6,678 nt of DNA, taken from positions 1 through 6,678 of the forward strand of contig CAYYPL010000022.1 of NCBI GenBank assembly GCA_964473555.1, given 5' to 3'. Numbering within the stretch: position 1 is the first letter of the stretch; the number at the start of each line of letters is the position of its first letter. This DNA comes from UBA11400 sp964473555. Lineage in GTDB: Bacteria; Bacteroidota; Rhodothermia; Balneolales; HLUCCA01. A program made the position numbers and the translations under genes. Below, piece after piece: positions 6,659 to 6,678 of the stretch. The notes beneath the pieces were generated by a model. The model did not search any database, was not told where the DNA came from, and was given only the letters and a program-made list of their open reading frames with translations.

Positions 6659-6660
6659 TG
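6646..6660 (+). promoter_or_regulatory. Shine-Dalgarno GGAGG and TAGTG overlap before the next gene
   Basis: GGAGG at 6646-6650 is a full match to the ribosome-binding core and sits seven bases ahead of the GTG at 6658. It lies inside the last codons of the giant gene. The TAG stop (6656-6658) and the GTG start share one base, exactly as at the other end of the gene. This supports the downstream start and tight translational coupling. Confidence 0.8.
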
Positions 6661-6678
6661 TCTTGGTGGAAACAGTAT
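6658..6678 (+). CDS. Start of a downstream gene (3' truncated, 7 codons visible)
   Basis: A GTG codon at 6658 opens a frame reading (M)SWWKQY before the window ends. The start is supported by an ideal GGAGG seven bases upstream and by the one-base overlap with the preceding stop, which repeats the arrangement at 174-178. Seven residues are too few to assign a function. Position suggests another virion gene of the same operon. Confidence 0.65.

Overview
The window is almost entirely one very long plus-strand gene with the tightly packed layout of a tailed-bacteriophage (or prophage) structural operon. It holds three genes in a row on the same strand with no intergenic space. The first is the last 57 codons of an upstream gene (stop 174-176). 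The second is a complete 2160-residue reading frame (176-6658). The third is the first 7 codons of a downstream gene (from 6658). Both junctions are the same five bases, TAGTG, where the last base of a TAG stop is the first base of a GTG start. This implies polycistronic expression with translational coupling. I see no RNA gene, transposon, CRISPR array, promoter or intrinsic terminator.

The giant protein is best explained as a virion-internal or DNA-ejection type structural protein of a podovirus-like or related phage. It is very long, largely helical and Ala/Arg/Glu-rich. It has no signal peptide, no visible enzyme signature and only short hydrophobic stretches. Several motif blocks resemble, from memory, recurrent blocks in very large structural proteins of dsDNA phages: the FVLDP...GKA region near residue 493, the FNNRAG...TNLW...GPRFQFRN block near 1070, RNPIF near 1541, and the RNIARYYRAQEDFGRR...YFIYP block at 1606-1662. 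This assignment is by resemblance and context. No tape-measure or lytic-transglycosylase signature is evident, and a homology search would be decisive.

Layout of the protein: a disordered Pro/Tyr/Asn/Gln-rich tail (1-50); a helical N-domain with a duplicated ADRMER motif (65-105); an Ala/Ser/Pro/Gly linker (271-298); a long helical middle with a Trp/Arg-rich cationic patch (771-810); a Gly/aromatic block (1067-1110) followed by a predicted helical hairpin (1121-1188); a degenerate EF-hand-like loop (1458-1469); the aromatic RNIARYY block (1594-1662); a short strongly hydrophobic segment (1836-1850); and a Trp/Tyr-rich C-terminal domain (about 1885-2160).

Host: GC is in the mid-50s percent by hand count of a few lines. 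Starts are GTG, the downstream ribosome-binding site is GGAGG, and TTA leucine codons are almost absent (two in 2160 codons). This fits a moderately high-GC bacterium, perhaps an actinobacterium, but the window alone cannot fix the host.
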